A DNA stretch of 39,813 nt, from positions 1 to 39,813 of the forward strand of contig CAJXLC010000019.1 of the NCBI GenBank assembly GCA_913055645.1, written 5' to 3'. Below the pieces are notes generated by a model that saw only the letters and a program-made list of their open reading frames with translations, ran no database searches and had not been told where the DNA came from. This stretch comes from an uncultured Pseudomonadota bacterium (lineage in GTDB: Bacteria; Pseudomonadota; Zetaproteobacteria; Mariprofundales; Mariprofundaceae). Shown piece after piece: positions 28,248-37,116 of the stretch; position 1 is the stretch's first letter, and each line of letters starts with the position of its first letter. The translations under genes were made by a program, and so were the position numbers.

Positions 28248-28300
28248 ATATCAACACAAGAAAAAAATTAATCTTCACATATATTTGTTACCGTTAAAAT

Positions 28301-28322
28301 AAAAAAGCCTGCAAAAGCAGGC
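28301..28322 (-). terminator. Rho-independent terminator of ssb
   Basis: On the minus strand GCCTGC-TTTT-GCAGGC is followed by six T residues. It lies 41 bp after the ssb stop codon and shields the fur promoter region. Confidence 0.85.
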
Positions 28323-28362
28323 CTTTAAATCTATACTATACATTTACTGTGAAGTGTCCTGT

Positions 28363-28845
28363 TCAAAAAGGTATATCATCATCAACAGGCACATCATTAA
28401 ATGCGGGACTATCGGCAAACGGATCATTTTTAGCTTGCTTCGGCTGATTATTTTGACCGCCGCCATGGGTTGGAAAGCCGCCACCTTGCTGCTGTCCACC
28501 CTGTTGCTGATAACCACCCCCACCCTGTTGCTCATTACGACCACCAATTAAATCCAGCTTATCCACAGATACTTCAACAGAGGTGCGTTTGTTACCATCT
28601 TTATCATCGTATTCACGAATGCGTAACTCGCCACTGATAGCAACTTGTGTACCCTTAACGAGATATTGCGGGAGTTTTCCTTCAGCACGCTTACCAAATA
28701 GTGAACAACGCAACCAGTTTGTGCCTTTATTTTCACCAAAACCATAATCTACTGCCACAGAAAATGAACAAATAGCCATGCCACCCGGTGTAAAACGCGT
28801 TTCACTGTCCCGTGCCAAACGCCCTGTAAAACTGTATATATTCAT
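28363..28845 (-). CDS. ssb: Single-stranded DNA-binding protein
   Basis: 160-residue SSB. An N-terminal OB fold begins MNIYSFTGRLARDSETRFTP and includes TNWLRCSLFGKRAE and QVAISGELRIREYDDKDGN. A Gly/Gln-rich linker (about 105-135) leads to the acidic tip DDDIPF, which binds partner proteins. It begins MNIYSFTGRL where the E. coli protein begins MASRGVNKVI. Repeat copy 4 sits only 43 bp upstream of its start and may touch its promoter. Confidence 0.95.
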   Translation of the reverse strand: MNIYSFTGRLARDSETRFTPGGMAICSFSVAVDYGFGENKGTNWLRCSLFGKRAEGKLPQYLVKGTQVAISGELRIREYDDKDGNKRTSVEVSVDKLDLIGGRNEQQGGGGYQQQGGQQQGGGFPTHGGGQNNQPKQAKNDPFADSPAFNDVPVDDDIPF

Positions 28846-28888
28846 AATACTACCCTTCCCACTTCAAATAAAAATACTTTCGCCAAAC

Positions 28889-29010
28889 GTAACTATTCAG
28901 ATTGCTGCTGATTTGTTCAAGATTAAGGCGAAAAAACGCAGCGTACTTCCTGTACGTGAGTATTTTTCAACGCAGAGCTTGGGTAAATCAGTGATAAGCT
29001 GAATAGTTAC
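28889..29010. mobile_element. MITE-like palindromic repeat, copy 4, with target duplication
   Basis: 122-bp element with perfect 12-bp inverted ends GTAACTATTCAG/CTGAATAGTTAC and central hairpin CGTAC-TTCCT-GTACG. Both flanks (28881-28888 and 29011-29018) read CGCCAAAC, a perfect 8-bp target-site duplication. The intact ends suggest it is the youngest of the four. It lies between ssb and crcB. Confidence 0.93.
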
Positions 29011-29055
29011 CGCCAAACTAGCATCAAAATGCTGTCGCCTACAACCTCATTCAAA

Positions 29056-29430
29056 CTATAGCGCGCGTGCCAATTGCATACCCAACCATGCCACACCAAT
29101 ACCAAGCAAGATTTGCAAACATATATTACCCAATGCCCATGCCATCGCACCTTCTTGCATTAGCCTTACGGTTTCAACAGAAAAGGTCGAAAAGGTCGTG
29201 AATGCACCTAAAAAGCCAACCGTAATAGCCAAACGTGCCAATTCACCGACTGTACTTCGCTCAACAAGCCAGATAAACAAGAACCCAAGCACAAAGCTGC
29301 CCAACACATTAACGAACAATGTTCCCCACGGAAACGCTCCCCCAGTAGTACGTTGCACTGCAGCAGCAAGCCAAAAACGCATTATTGCACCACAAGCACC
29401 ACCCAATGCCACTGCTATCATCTGTTTCAT
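29056..29430 (-). CDS. crcB: Fluoride exporter CrcB/FluC
   Basis: 124-residue four-span membrane protein forming a dual-topology fluoride channel. Signatures: GGACGAIMRFWL (10-21), N41 in NVLGSF (41-46) and the fluoride-path motif GAFTTFSTF (75-83). It overlaps rarA by 4 bp at the end of the pyrE-to-crcB run. No fluoride riboswitch is visible, as it lies inside an operon. Confidence 0.94.
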   Translation of the reverse strand: MKQMIAVALGGACGAIMRFWLAAAVQRTTGGAFPWGTLFVNVLGSFVLGFLFIWLVERSTVGELARLAITVGFLGAFTTFSTFSVETVRLMQEGAMAWALGNICLQILLGIGVAWLGMQLARAL

Positions 29431-30737
29431 ATCTTCGTTTCCTTACGCAATTGATTACGCCGCTCTTCCAACCAATTCTTGCGCTCTCGCAATGTTCGTT
29501 CAAAACCACGTTCTGTCGGCTCAAACAAACTAACAGCTGTCATCTCTTCTGGGAAATGATGCTGATCTACCACGGCATCGGCAGCATGATGTGCATATTG
29601 ATAACCCTCACCATGACCAAGTTCTTTCATAAGTTTGCTTGGTGCATTTTTCAAATGCATAGGCACATCCAAATCTTGCGTTTCTTTTGCCAACTTTCTC
29701 GCTGCCTTTTCAGCCATATAAGCAGCATTGCTTTTCGGGGCTAACGCTAGATAAATCACCGCTTCAAACAAGCCCTGTTCACCCTCTGGCGAACCCAAGG
29801 CTTCATACATGCGCTGTGCATCCAAACATAGACTCAAAGCTTTGGGGTCTGCCAAGCCAATGTCTTCTGTGGCAATGCGAATCAAACGTCGAGCTAAATA
29901 CAATGGCTCTTCACCACCCTCAAGCATACGTGCCAACCAATAACATGCCGCATCCACATCCGAGCTTCGAATGGATTTATGCAACGCAGATATAAAATCA
30001 TAATGCCCATCGCCATTACGGTCATATTTACTCTGTCTACGTAACCATTGCTGTTCCACATCCGATAAATGCCAAGTCCGCGATGTTCCTGCTTCAAACA
30101 AAGCTTGCAAAGCATTCAAGGCATAACGCGCATCACCGTCTGAGGCTTTTCCTAACCATTGCAAGGCATCATGATCAAGAGAAAAATCTTGTTCTTGCTC
30201 TTGTAATACATTGATAGCACGCTGTAAAACTTGCTCCAGCGCAGGTGCATCCAATGCCTTCAACACAATCACACGGCAACGCGATAGCAGCGCGTTATTC
30301 AAAGTAAATGAGGGATTTTCAGTGGTTGCACCCACCAAAACCAATGTACCATCTTCGATATAGGGCAACAACACATCCTGCTGTGCTTTATTAAAACGGT
30401 GAATCTCATCCAAAAACAACACATAAGAGCGATTTTCACCCTTAGCTTTATTCACTATTTCCTGCACTTCTTTTTTCCCTGCTGAAACGGCTGATAGCCG
30501 TGCAAATGGCATATTTGCTGCTTCTGCCATTAGGGTGGCTAGCGTTGTTTTGCCAACTCCTGGTGGTCCCCAAAAAATACACGATACTGCACGCCCTTCT
30601 TTCATCGCAGCTGCAAACCAAGATTTTTTATCTGTTAACTCATCTTGCCCCTGCACATCTTGCAAACAGCTAGGCCGCAAACGGTAAGCAAGCGGCACAT
30701 CAAGCTGTGAAGAGCCAGATTTTGTTTCTGGAAACAA
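29427..30737 (-). CDS. rarA: Replication-associated recombination protein A (MgsA/WHIP family)
   Basis: 436-residue AAA+ ATPase acting at stalled replication forks. Walker A GPPGVGKT (57-64) and Walker B VLFLDEIHRF (106-115, D110/E111) are intact, followed by LVGATTENPSFTLNNALLSR with sensor 1 and the arginine finger. The C-terminal tetramerisation region has LARRLIRIATEDIGLADPKAL and KNAPSKLMKELGHGEGYQYAH. 19-bp gap to the upstream fadL-like gene, 4-bp overlap with crcB. Confidence 0.95.
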   Translation of the reverse strand: MFPETKSGSSQLDVPLAYRLRPSCLQDVQGQDELTDKKSWFAAAMKEGRAVSCIFWGPPGVGKTTLATLMAEAANMPFARLSAVSAGKKEVQEIVNKAKGENRSYVLFLDEIHRFNKAQQDVLLPYIEDGTLVLVGATTENPSFTLNNALLSRCRVIVLKALDAPALEQVLQRAINVLQEQEQDFSLDHDALQWLGKASDGDARYALNALQALFEAGTSRTWHLSDVEQQWLRRQSKYDRNGDGHYDFISALHKSIRSSDVDAACYWLARMLEGGEEPLYLARRLIRIATEDIGLADPKALSLCLDAQRMYEALGSPEGEQGLFEAVIYLALAPKSNAAYMAEKAARKLAKETQDLDVPMHLKNAPSKLMKELGHGEGYQYAHHAADAVVDQHHFPEEMTAVSLFEPTERGFERTLRERKNWLEERRNQLRKETKI

Positions 30738-30756
30738 TGAGACCGTAGAAGTCAGC

Positions 30757-31854
30757 TTAAAATGCCTTCGACAATGAAATCATCAGCGCTTGTTTACGGT
30801 CACGATATTCTCCTGCCACAAGTGCTGTAGCCGATTGCTTGGCATGAAAAGTATAAGCATATGCCACATCCATATGTACACCAAATACATCACCACCAGC
30901 ACCAAGACTTAAACGATGTCCAGATTGATCTGAAATTACCCGCTGAAATGCGGATGCACGATTCGCGCCCTGTTCATAGGCATAACCAAAACGAAGCGTT
31001 GTATTAGGTAACCAATACCATGTGGCACCCATTTTAAGTGCTAATGTATCCTTCAAATCAGTGGCATTCCTAATGGTGCTTCCGCTTACATCAAGATTCT
31101 TCAAACGAGACCAACGTGCATAAGCTAGGTCTGTCTCTAAACGCCATGCATCCGACATATCATAGGATACACCCAATGTGACTTGCTCTGGCAACTTTAA
31201 ATCAACCTGCTGACTACCCGACTTCACCTTTGCTTTGGTGCCTGAGCGTAACATCATACCTACTTGCCACAACGGTGCAGGCTTCCAATTTACTCCGATA
31301 TTCACACCAAAACTAGCTTTATCTTTACCTGAAAAAGAAGCAGCACCCTGTGTCATATTGATTGTAGTTCGATACACATCAACACCATGAGCAACAGCCA
31401 ACGTGCTACTTACAGCATAAATCAAGTCCAAAGATATACGATCTGATTTAATAAATGTTGTATCACCACCCCAAACCGTATTATTTGAATAGGCCTTACT
31501 CGAAGCCAATGAGAACGCAATATCTGAGTCATGAGACACCCATGCTGCATGAAATGAGCTAGCATTTTTTGCGCCGCCATCATTTGATTGAATCGCGCCA
31601 CTGGGTAATTTGACAGATAAATTACGATTCCGGGAGGCAAAACCACCTTCTACATACACACCACCATCCAACCATGCAATCGCTGCAGGATTGTAGGATG
31701 CTGCGGTCACATCAGCAATACCTGCCACGACAGCATTGCCTGCTCCCACGCCCGATGCTGAAAAATCATTATTGGCAAAACCCGCCGCTTGGCTTGAAAT
31801 GCTTCCACTTCCCCACACACACAACAATCCTGCTACTGCAAACAAACGTTTCAT
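30757..31854 (-). CDS. FadL/OmpP1-family outer-membrane transport protein
   Basis: 365-residue beta-barrel protein. Signal peptide about 1-23 (cleavage near SQA), then the plug-like N-terminus AGFANNDFSASGVGAGNA. NPAAIAWLDGGVYVEGG (about 55-71) is the usual family hallmark region. Alternating beta strands run to a C-terminal phenylalanine (LSKAF) as outer-membrane barrels do. Members take up hydrophobic compounds such as fatty acids or aromatics; at 365 residues it is smaller than E. coli FadL. Start overlaps the lolA stop by 1 bp. Confidence 0.87.
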   Translation of the reverse strand: MKRLFAVAGLLCVWGSGSISSQAAGFANNDFSASGVGAGNAVVAGIADVTAASYNPAAIAWLDGGVYVEGGFASRNRNLSVKLPSGAIQSNDGGAKNASSFHAAWVSHDSDIAFSLASSKAYSNNTVWGGDTTFIKSDRISLDLIYAVSSTLAVAHGVDVYRTTINMTQGAASFSGKDKASFGVNIGVNWKPAPLWQVGMMLRSGTKAKVKSGSQQVDLKLPEQVTLGVSYDMSDAWRLETDLAYARWSRLKNLDVSGSTIRNATDLKDTLALKMGATWYWLPNTTLRFGYAYEQGANRASAFQRVISDQSGHRLSLGAGGDVFGVHMDVAYAYTFHAKQSATALVAGEYRDRKQALMISLSKAF

Positions 31855-32501
31855 TAATTTCTCTCCATTATATTTCCATTGACATCAATTACATCAACAC
31901 CATCTGGAATTTCAAATTCAAATAAACTTGCATCAGGCATATGCTCATCAATGGATAATAATCGCATACGATTACGATTACCTAAACTATCCCGCGTTTC
32001 AAACCACACAGGCATACCCTTTTCATGCAATGCCAACCACAATTCCGTAGCCATATCTCCATCACCAATACGCAGATGATATACACCAGCAGTCGCATCC
32101 AATACATGTACTTCCTTAGCGGTTACCCGCCCTTCTAACAGACGCATCGCAACGGGATCAACAGCACTGATTGATTGCAGCCATTGTGCTTGCATTAAAT
32201 CTGGTTCATACAGCCAGATACCATCACCATTACTGACATACAACTGCTCATAAGGCTCGACATATTGCCAACGAAAATGACCTCCCTTAGCAACCGCTAG
32301 CGTGCCATTATAAACCTGCTTACTTCCATCACCATAAAAAATACTCTGCTCAAATTTACATGAAAAACCTGACAACGCCGCCAAACGCTGCAATCCCTGT
32401 TTTAAGGGTACAGGCAATGTCTCTGATGTTGCCATGGATGAAGATTCTGCCCACGCCGAGGTCGATAAAAGTAACATAAACAACAGTGCTATGTGTTTCA
32501 T
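31854..32501 (-). CDS. lolA: Outer-membrane lipoprotein carrier LolA
   Basis: 215-residue periplasmic chaperone that carries lipoproteins from LolCDE to LolB. Signal peptide about 1-18 (SAWA cleavage). The mature part has the LolA pattern: LSGFSCKFEQSIFYGDG, GTLAVAKGGHFRWQYVEPYE (about 66-85), and SNGDGIWLYEPDLMQAQ (about 90-106). Located directly after ftsK with a 4-bp overlap; the ftsK-lolA-rarA order is common in proteobacteria. Confidence 0.92.
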   Translation of the reverse strand: MKHIALLFMLLLSTSAWAESSSMATSETLPVPLKQGLQRLAALSGFSCKFEQSIFYGDGSKQVYNGTLAVAKGGHFRWQYVEPYEQLYVSNGDGIWLYEPDLMQAQWLQSISAVDPVAMRLLEGRVTAKEVHVLDATAGVYHLRIGDGDMATELWLALHEKGMPVWFETRDSLGNRNRMRLLSIDEHMPDASLFEFEIPDGVDVIDVNGNIMERN

Positions 32502-34735
32502 TCAAACACCTCACCTTCACGCCCACCTAGAACTTTACGAGTGCCTCCAGAACCCGGAGGTGTTACCAGACCATCTTCTTCCATTTGTTCCACAATGCGA
32601 CTGGCGCGATTATAACCAATGCGCAAATAACGTTGCACCATAGACACCGAACATTTTCCCTTTTCAATCACCAGCGCAGCCGCTTCGTCATACTTTTCGT
32701 CTTTTTCTCCGCCACCAGAACCATCACCCATGGCATCTTCAGCATTATCCAAACTCATACTAAAGACTTCATCTTTATAATCAGGTACGCCCTGTGTTTT
32801 TAAATACTCCACCAAAGAGATTACTTCATTATCATCCACAAATGCACCATGCACACGCTTCAAGTCTGTGCTTCCAGACATGAGCAATGAATCACCCATG
32901 CCTAATAGTTGCTCAGCACCCATTTGATCAAGAATAGTTCGCGAATCAATTTTTGATGATACTTTAAATGCCAAACGACTTGGTAAATTGGCTTTGATTA
33001 ACCCTGTAATCACATCCACACTAGGACGCTGGGTTGCCAAAATAAGGTGTAAGCCCGCCGCACGCGCTTTTTGTGCCAAACGACAAATGGATTGTTCTAC
33101 TTCTTTGCCTGCGACCATCATTAAGTCTGCCAATTCATCAATAATAATGACAATCAACGGTAATGTTTCACCATCTTCTTGTTTGCTTACCTGCTTATTA
33201 TAACCATCAAGGTTTCGCACTTTGGCTTCCGACATGAGCTTGTAACGACGTTCCATTTCAAAAACTGCCCAAGCCAAAGCTTTATTGGCTTTGTGCGGGC
33301 TGGTCACCACAGGTACCAATAAATGCGGAATATCATCATACATAGACAATTCTAGCATTTTCGGGTCAACCATAATCAAACGCAGCGTGTCAGGTGTATG
33401 TGCCATCAACATCGAACAAATCATGGTATTCACCGACACAGATTTTCCTGAACCAGTCGTACCTGCCACCAATAAATGTGGCATTTTTGCCAAATCAACC
33501 ACCACCGATTGACCTGCAATATCCACACCCAAAGCAAGCGGAAGAATTTTCTTCTTATCCGAAAATGCTGCGCTAGAAACTACATCGTGCAACACCACCA
33601 TTTCCCGTGATTCATTCGGCAACTCAATACCAATCGCATTTTTACCAGGGATATTGCCTGCTACACGCACACTAATCGCTGACATCGAACGCGCCAAATC
33701 ATCTTGCAGTGCAACCACCTTGGATACTTTGGTACCTGCCGCTGGCTCTAACTCAAACTGCACAACTACAGGCCCAGGTTGCACAGCTACAATCGTTCCT
33801 TCTACACGATAATCGAGTAATTTTTTCTCAAGCATACGACTCATCACCTGTAATGTTTCACCACTATAGGTATGAGCAGCATTTTTACGCGGCGTAAATA
33901 ATGATAAAGATGGCAATTTAAAATTCGAATCTGAAGGTGTACTAAGTGATAGTTCAACCTGTTTTTCTTCTTGTGCCCGCTGCGATACTTTCACATTTGC
34001 GACTTGTAAGATTTCAGGTTCCACCCTGTTCTCGGGTTCAGGAGGACGGATTTCTTTTTGTCGCTGTCGTTGCTCTTTGCCTTCCAAACGTTCACGACGT
34101 GATTGCAAATCTCCTTGCAATCGTGCCTTGAGATGTGAGCCTACAGTCATAAACTGACGTAATATCCAAAGCAATAGCAGACCTATACGTTGAATCACTG
34201 CCAACAATGAAATATGTGAAGCAATCACAAAACTACTTAACATCAAGGCAATCAATACCACATCACAACCCAAAGCATGCAAAGGCTCAGTCAAAGCATC
34301 AGCCAGTATCGTGCCCAAAGCACCACCCGTGCCTGCTGGCAATGCCAACCAAGCAATACTGTGCATGCTTTCTAGTGTGAGGTTCGCATGCAATAAACCC
34401 GATACAGCAACCACACAAGGCAGCCAAAAAAGCGATGTCCAACCAGCACTGTAAGGGCGATAACCAGCAACCATACGTACCATCAAAGCAATACCCAACA
34501 ATACAAACAACCAACTCGCCAGTCCAAACAACTGATACATCAAATCAGCAACCCATGCGCCAACTGTGCCAAGCATATTTTCAGCTTGCACAGATGTTGC
34601 ATGATTCAAAGAAGGGTCACTGGCATGAAAGCTATATAATGAAGCAGCCACCATTGCCACTAACGCAAACACCAAAAAAGCCAAGGCTTCACGCATAACC
34701 AATGGTGTCATTTCGACTTTATCCGAATCTGCCAT
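32498..34735 (-). CDS. ftsK: DNA translocase FtsK
   Basis: 745-residue septal DNA pump that segregates chromosome termini and activates XerCD at dif. About four N-terminal membrane spans (residues 15-190), a charged linker (about 200-270), and the motor. Walker A GTTGSGKS is near residue 425 and Walker B LIVIIIDELADLM near 525. The gamma domain at the C-terminus reads SVSMVQRYLRIGYNRASRIV (about 700-720), which reads KOPS sequences. The linker is much shorter than in E. coli. Overlaps lolA by 4 bp and rnj by 1 bp. Confidence 0.95.
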   Translation of the reverse strand: MADSDKVEMTPLVMREALAFLVFALVAMVAASLYSFHASDPSLNHATSVQAENMLGTVGAWVADLMYQLFGLASWLFVLLGIALMVRMVAGYRPYSAGWTSLFWLPCVVAVSGLLHANLTLESMHSIAWLALPAGTGGALGTILADALTEPLHALGCDVVLIALMLSSFVIASHISLLAVIQRIGLLLLWILRQFMTVGSHLKARLQGDLQSRRERLEGKEQRQRQKEIRPPEPENRVEPEILQVANVKVSQRAQEEKQVELSLSTPSDSNFKLPSLSLFTPRKNAAHTYSGETLQVMSRMLEKKLLDYRVEGTIVAVQPGPVVVQFELEPAAGTKVSKVVALQDDLARSMSAISVRVAGNIPGKNAIGIELPNESREMVVLHDVVSSAAFSDKKKILPLALGVDIAGQSVVVDLAKMPHLLVAGTTGSGKSVSVNTMICSMLMAHTPDTLRLIMVDPKMLELSMYDDIPHLLVPVVTSPHKANKALAWAVFEMERRYKLMSEAKVRNLDGYNKQVSKQEDGETLPLIVIIIDELADLMMVAGKEVEQSICRLAQKARAAGLHLILATQRPSVDVITGLIKANLPSRLAFKVSSKIDSRTILDQMGAEQLLGMGDSLLMSGSTDLKRVHGAFVDDNEVISLVEYLKTQGVPDYKDEVFSMSLDNAEDAMGDGSGGGEKDEKYDEAAALVIEKGKCSVSMVQRYLRIGYNRASRIVEQMEEDGLVTPPGSGGTRKVLGGREGEVFE

Positions 34736-36405
34736 TAGATCTCAATCACCACAGGTAAAACCATCGGACGACGACCCAAACGTTTTTTACACCAACGGCG
34801 CAACCACAAACGAATTTCTTCACGTGTTTCATCCAAATCCGCAAGCATTTCTTGATCGATTTGATTCAAATGTCTGTACATATCCGCAGCAGCATCCTCT
34901 AACACTTCTTCACTCACCGACTCATGCAACACACCACGCGCAGTCAATTCAGGCTCCGTTAACAAACTACCTTCATTCTCTGAAATCAATACGGTCACTG
35001 AAATCATCCCGTCATCCGCCAGTATGCGACGATCTCGCAAAACCAAATCATCAACTTCATCACGATGCAGTCCATCCACAAACACGGCACCAGCATGAAA
35101 TCTTGGCCCATGCCCAATACCCTGTTCATCAATCACAACACTTTGTCCATTCTCTGCGACCACCGTGTTTTCAAAAGGAATACCAGTAGCCACGCCCAGT
35201 TCACGATGCTCAATCAAATTACGATATTCACCATGCACAGGATAAAAATATTTCGGGCGAGTTAATTCCAACATCTGCTTGAGTTCATCTTGTTGGGCAT
35301 GACCAGAAACATGCAAATGCGCTTGCCCAGCATGCAAAATACGTGCGCCACGACGGTAAATATGATTAAACAGTCCTGCAATCACACGTTCATTACCAGG
35401 AATATTCGATGATGAGAAAATGACCAAATCACCTTCCCCCAAACGAATCGTCGGAAACTTATCTTGTGCAATGCGAGCCAGTGCAGCACGCCATTCGCCT
35501 TGCGAGCCTGTGGCAATAATCAACAATTCATGATCTGGGATATTTTGTGTTTGCTTAATATCCACCAAAATATTGGCAGGAATATTCAAGCGTTTTAAAT
35601 CACGCGTTAAACCCGTATTTTTCTCCAAACTACGCCCAGCCAATGCCACTTTGCGCCCCGCCGCTTGACCAGCTTCAATAATTTGTTGAATACGAAACAT
35701 ATTCGATGCAAACGTGGTCACCACGACCTTACCCTTACATTCTACAACTGCCTTTCTCAAATCCGCCGCAATCGATACTTCAGAAGGCCCTGTACCTGCA
35801 CGTGTTGCATTGGTGGAGTCCGATGCGACCAACAACACACCATCATCACCAAGTTTGGCGAATTGCTCCAATCCGCTCACCCGTCCATCAATAGGTGAAG
35901 GGTCAAATTTAAAGTCACCTGTATGGATAATTGCGCCATATTCTGTATGAATCACAACCGAAATCGCATCCATAATAGAATGGGTTACAGGCACACCTTC
36001 AACACGGAAAGGACCCACTTTAATCGGCGTATGCTCATCCAATAAACGCAAATCACCTTTATAACCACGCTCAGAAAGTTTTGCTTTCACCAGTGCCAAG
36101 GTGATTTGTGTACCATACACAGGAATACCACCCAATTTCGGCAAAATAAACGGCACTGCTCCAATATGATCTTCATGACCATGCGTCAGCAACAGCGCAT
36201 GAATTTTCAAACCCATCTCATCCAAGGCTGTGATATCAGGAATCACAATATCCACGCCATGCTGACCAGGCTCTGGAAAGCCCATACCACAATCAACAAT
36301 CACCGCATCATCATCAACGGCATAAACCATCATGTTTTTTCCAAATTCCCCAACACCGCCAAATGGAAAACAGCGAACAACGGGTCCGCCCGTAGAATGA
36401 GACAT
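34735..36405 (-). CDS. rnj: Ribonuclease J
   Basis: 556-residue metallo-beta-lactamase/beta-CASP nuclease acting on mRNA and rRNA ends. The zinc motif HGHEDH is at residues 75-80, further ligands in HTGDFKFDPSPIDG (about 156-169) and HVSGHAQQDELKQML (about 362-376), with HGEYRNLIEHRELG as motif C. It lies between pyrE and ftsK with 1-bp overlaps at both ends. Enterobacteria lack this enzyme and rely on RNase E, so it helps place the organism outside that group. Confidence 0.94.
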   Translation of the reverse strand: MSHSTGGPVVRCFPFGGVGEFGKNMMVYAVDDDAVIVDCGMGFPEPGQHGVDIVIPDITALDEMGLKIHALLLTHGHEDHIGAVPFILPKLGGIPVYGTQITLALVKAKLSERGYKGDLRLLDEHTPIKVGPFRVEGVPVTHSIMDAISVVIHTEYGAIIHTGDFKFDPSPIDGRVSGLEQFAKLGDDGVLLVASDSTNATRAGTGPSEVSIAADLRKAVVECKGKVVVTTFASNMFRIQQIIEAGQAAGRKVALAGRSLEKNTGLTRDLKRLNIPANILVDIKQTQNIPDHELLIIATGSQGEWRAALARIAQDKFPTIRLGEGDLVIFSSSNIPGNERVIAGLFNHIYRRGARILHAGQAHLHVSGHAQQDELKQMLELTRPKYFYPVHGEYRNLIEHRELGVATGIPFENTVVAENGQSVVIDEQGIGHGPRFHAGAVFVDGLHRDEVDDLVLRDRRILADDGMISVTVLISENEGSLLTEPELTARGVLHESVSEEVLEDAAADMYRHLNQIDQEMLADLDETREEIRLWLRRWCKKRLGRRPMVLPVVIEI

Positions 36406-36983
36406 TACAAACTACCTCGACTACCAGGCTTCACAGCGGGTGTACCTTCGGCGCACATCGGGCATTCATCTTTTGCAAAAGTCTCAACATCCAAGGATAT
36501 TGCTGTCGCATGCGGCACATCAAAGCGTCCTTCGGCTTGTGGCGCTCGATCAACTACTGCCAATACTTTCACAGGTACGCCGCCATGCTCACGTACCACA
36601 GCCATGCATTCGCACACTGAACCGCCTGTAGTAATCACATCTTCCACCACCAACAACTTAGCGCCTTTAGGAATCGTGAAACCACGGCGCATCTGCATTT
36701 CACCTTCTTTACGCTCGGTGAAAATAAACGGTTTCTTGAGTTGACGCGCAACTTCTTGCCCAATCACAAGTCCGCCAATGGCTGGTGAAACAACCATATC
36801 AAAATCATCAGCATTGACCTTTTCAATCAATACTGATGCCAAGTCTGTCGCGTTATCCATAGACATAAGTACCAATGCCGATTGCAAATAGCGCGCCGAA
36901 TGGCGACCACTGGAAAGCACAAAGTGTCCATTTAGTAATGCACCTGCATCTTCATACATGCTTAAAATTTCTTGTTCTGTCAT
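36405..36983 (-). CDS. pyrE: Orotate phosphoribosyltransferase
   Basis: Makes OMP from orotate and PRPP in pyrimidine synthesis. 192 residues. Visible: GHFVLSSGRHSARYLQSA (19-36), VVSPAIGGLVIGQEVAR (63-79) and the PRPP motif LLVVEDVITTGGSV (109-122). It is the first gene of the overlapping run pyrE-rnj-ftsK-lolA-fadL-rarA-crcB; its promoter must lie in the 133-bp region shared with the divergent HAD gene. The C-terminal ECPMCAEG suggests a possible metal-binding pair. Confidence 0.95.
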   Translation of the reverse strand: MTEQEILSMYEDAGALLNGHFVLSSGRHSARYLQSALVLMSMDNATDLASVLIEKVNADDFDMVVSPAIGGLVIGQEVARQLKKPFIFTERKEGEMQMRRGFTIPKGAKLLVVEDVITTGGSVCECMAVVREHGGVPVKVLAVVDRAPQAEGRFDVPHATAISLDVETFAKDECPMCAEGTPAVKPGSRGSL

Positions 36984-37116
36984 GGTTTAAATCCTTATGT
37001 CTCTCAAGTATGAAATATATTTCAAAATTATATCAAATAGGTTGTTTTGCGGGAGTGTAACAGTTTCCCCTCTAACTCCAAATAATCGCACTTTATATTT
37101 AGGCTATACTACCACC

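Noticed and set aside
20942-29010. CRISPR array or tandem repeat
   Set aside because: The repeats are dispersed by kilobases with genes between them and have no regular spacers.
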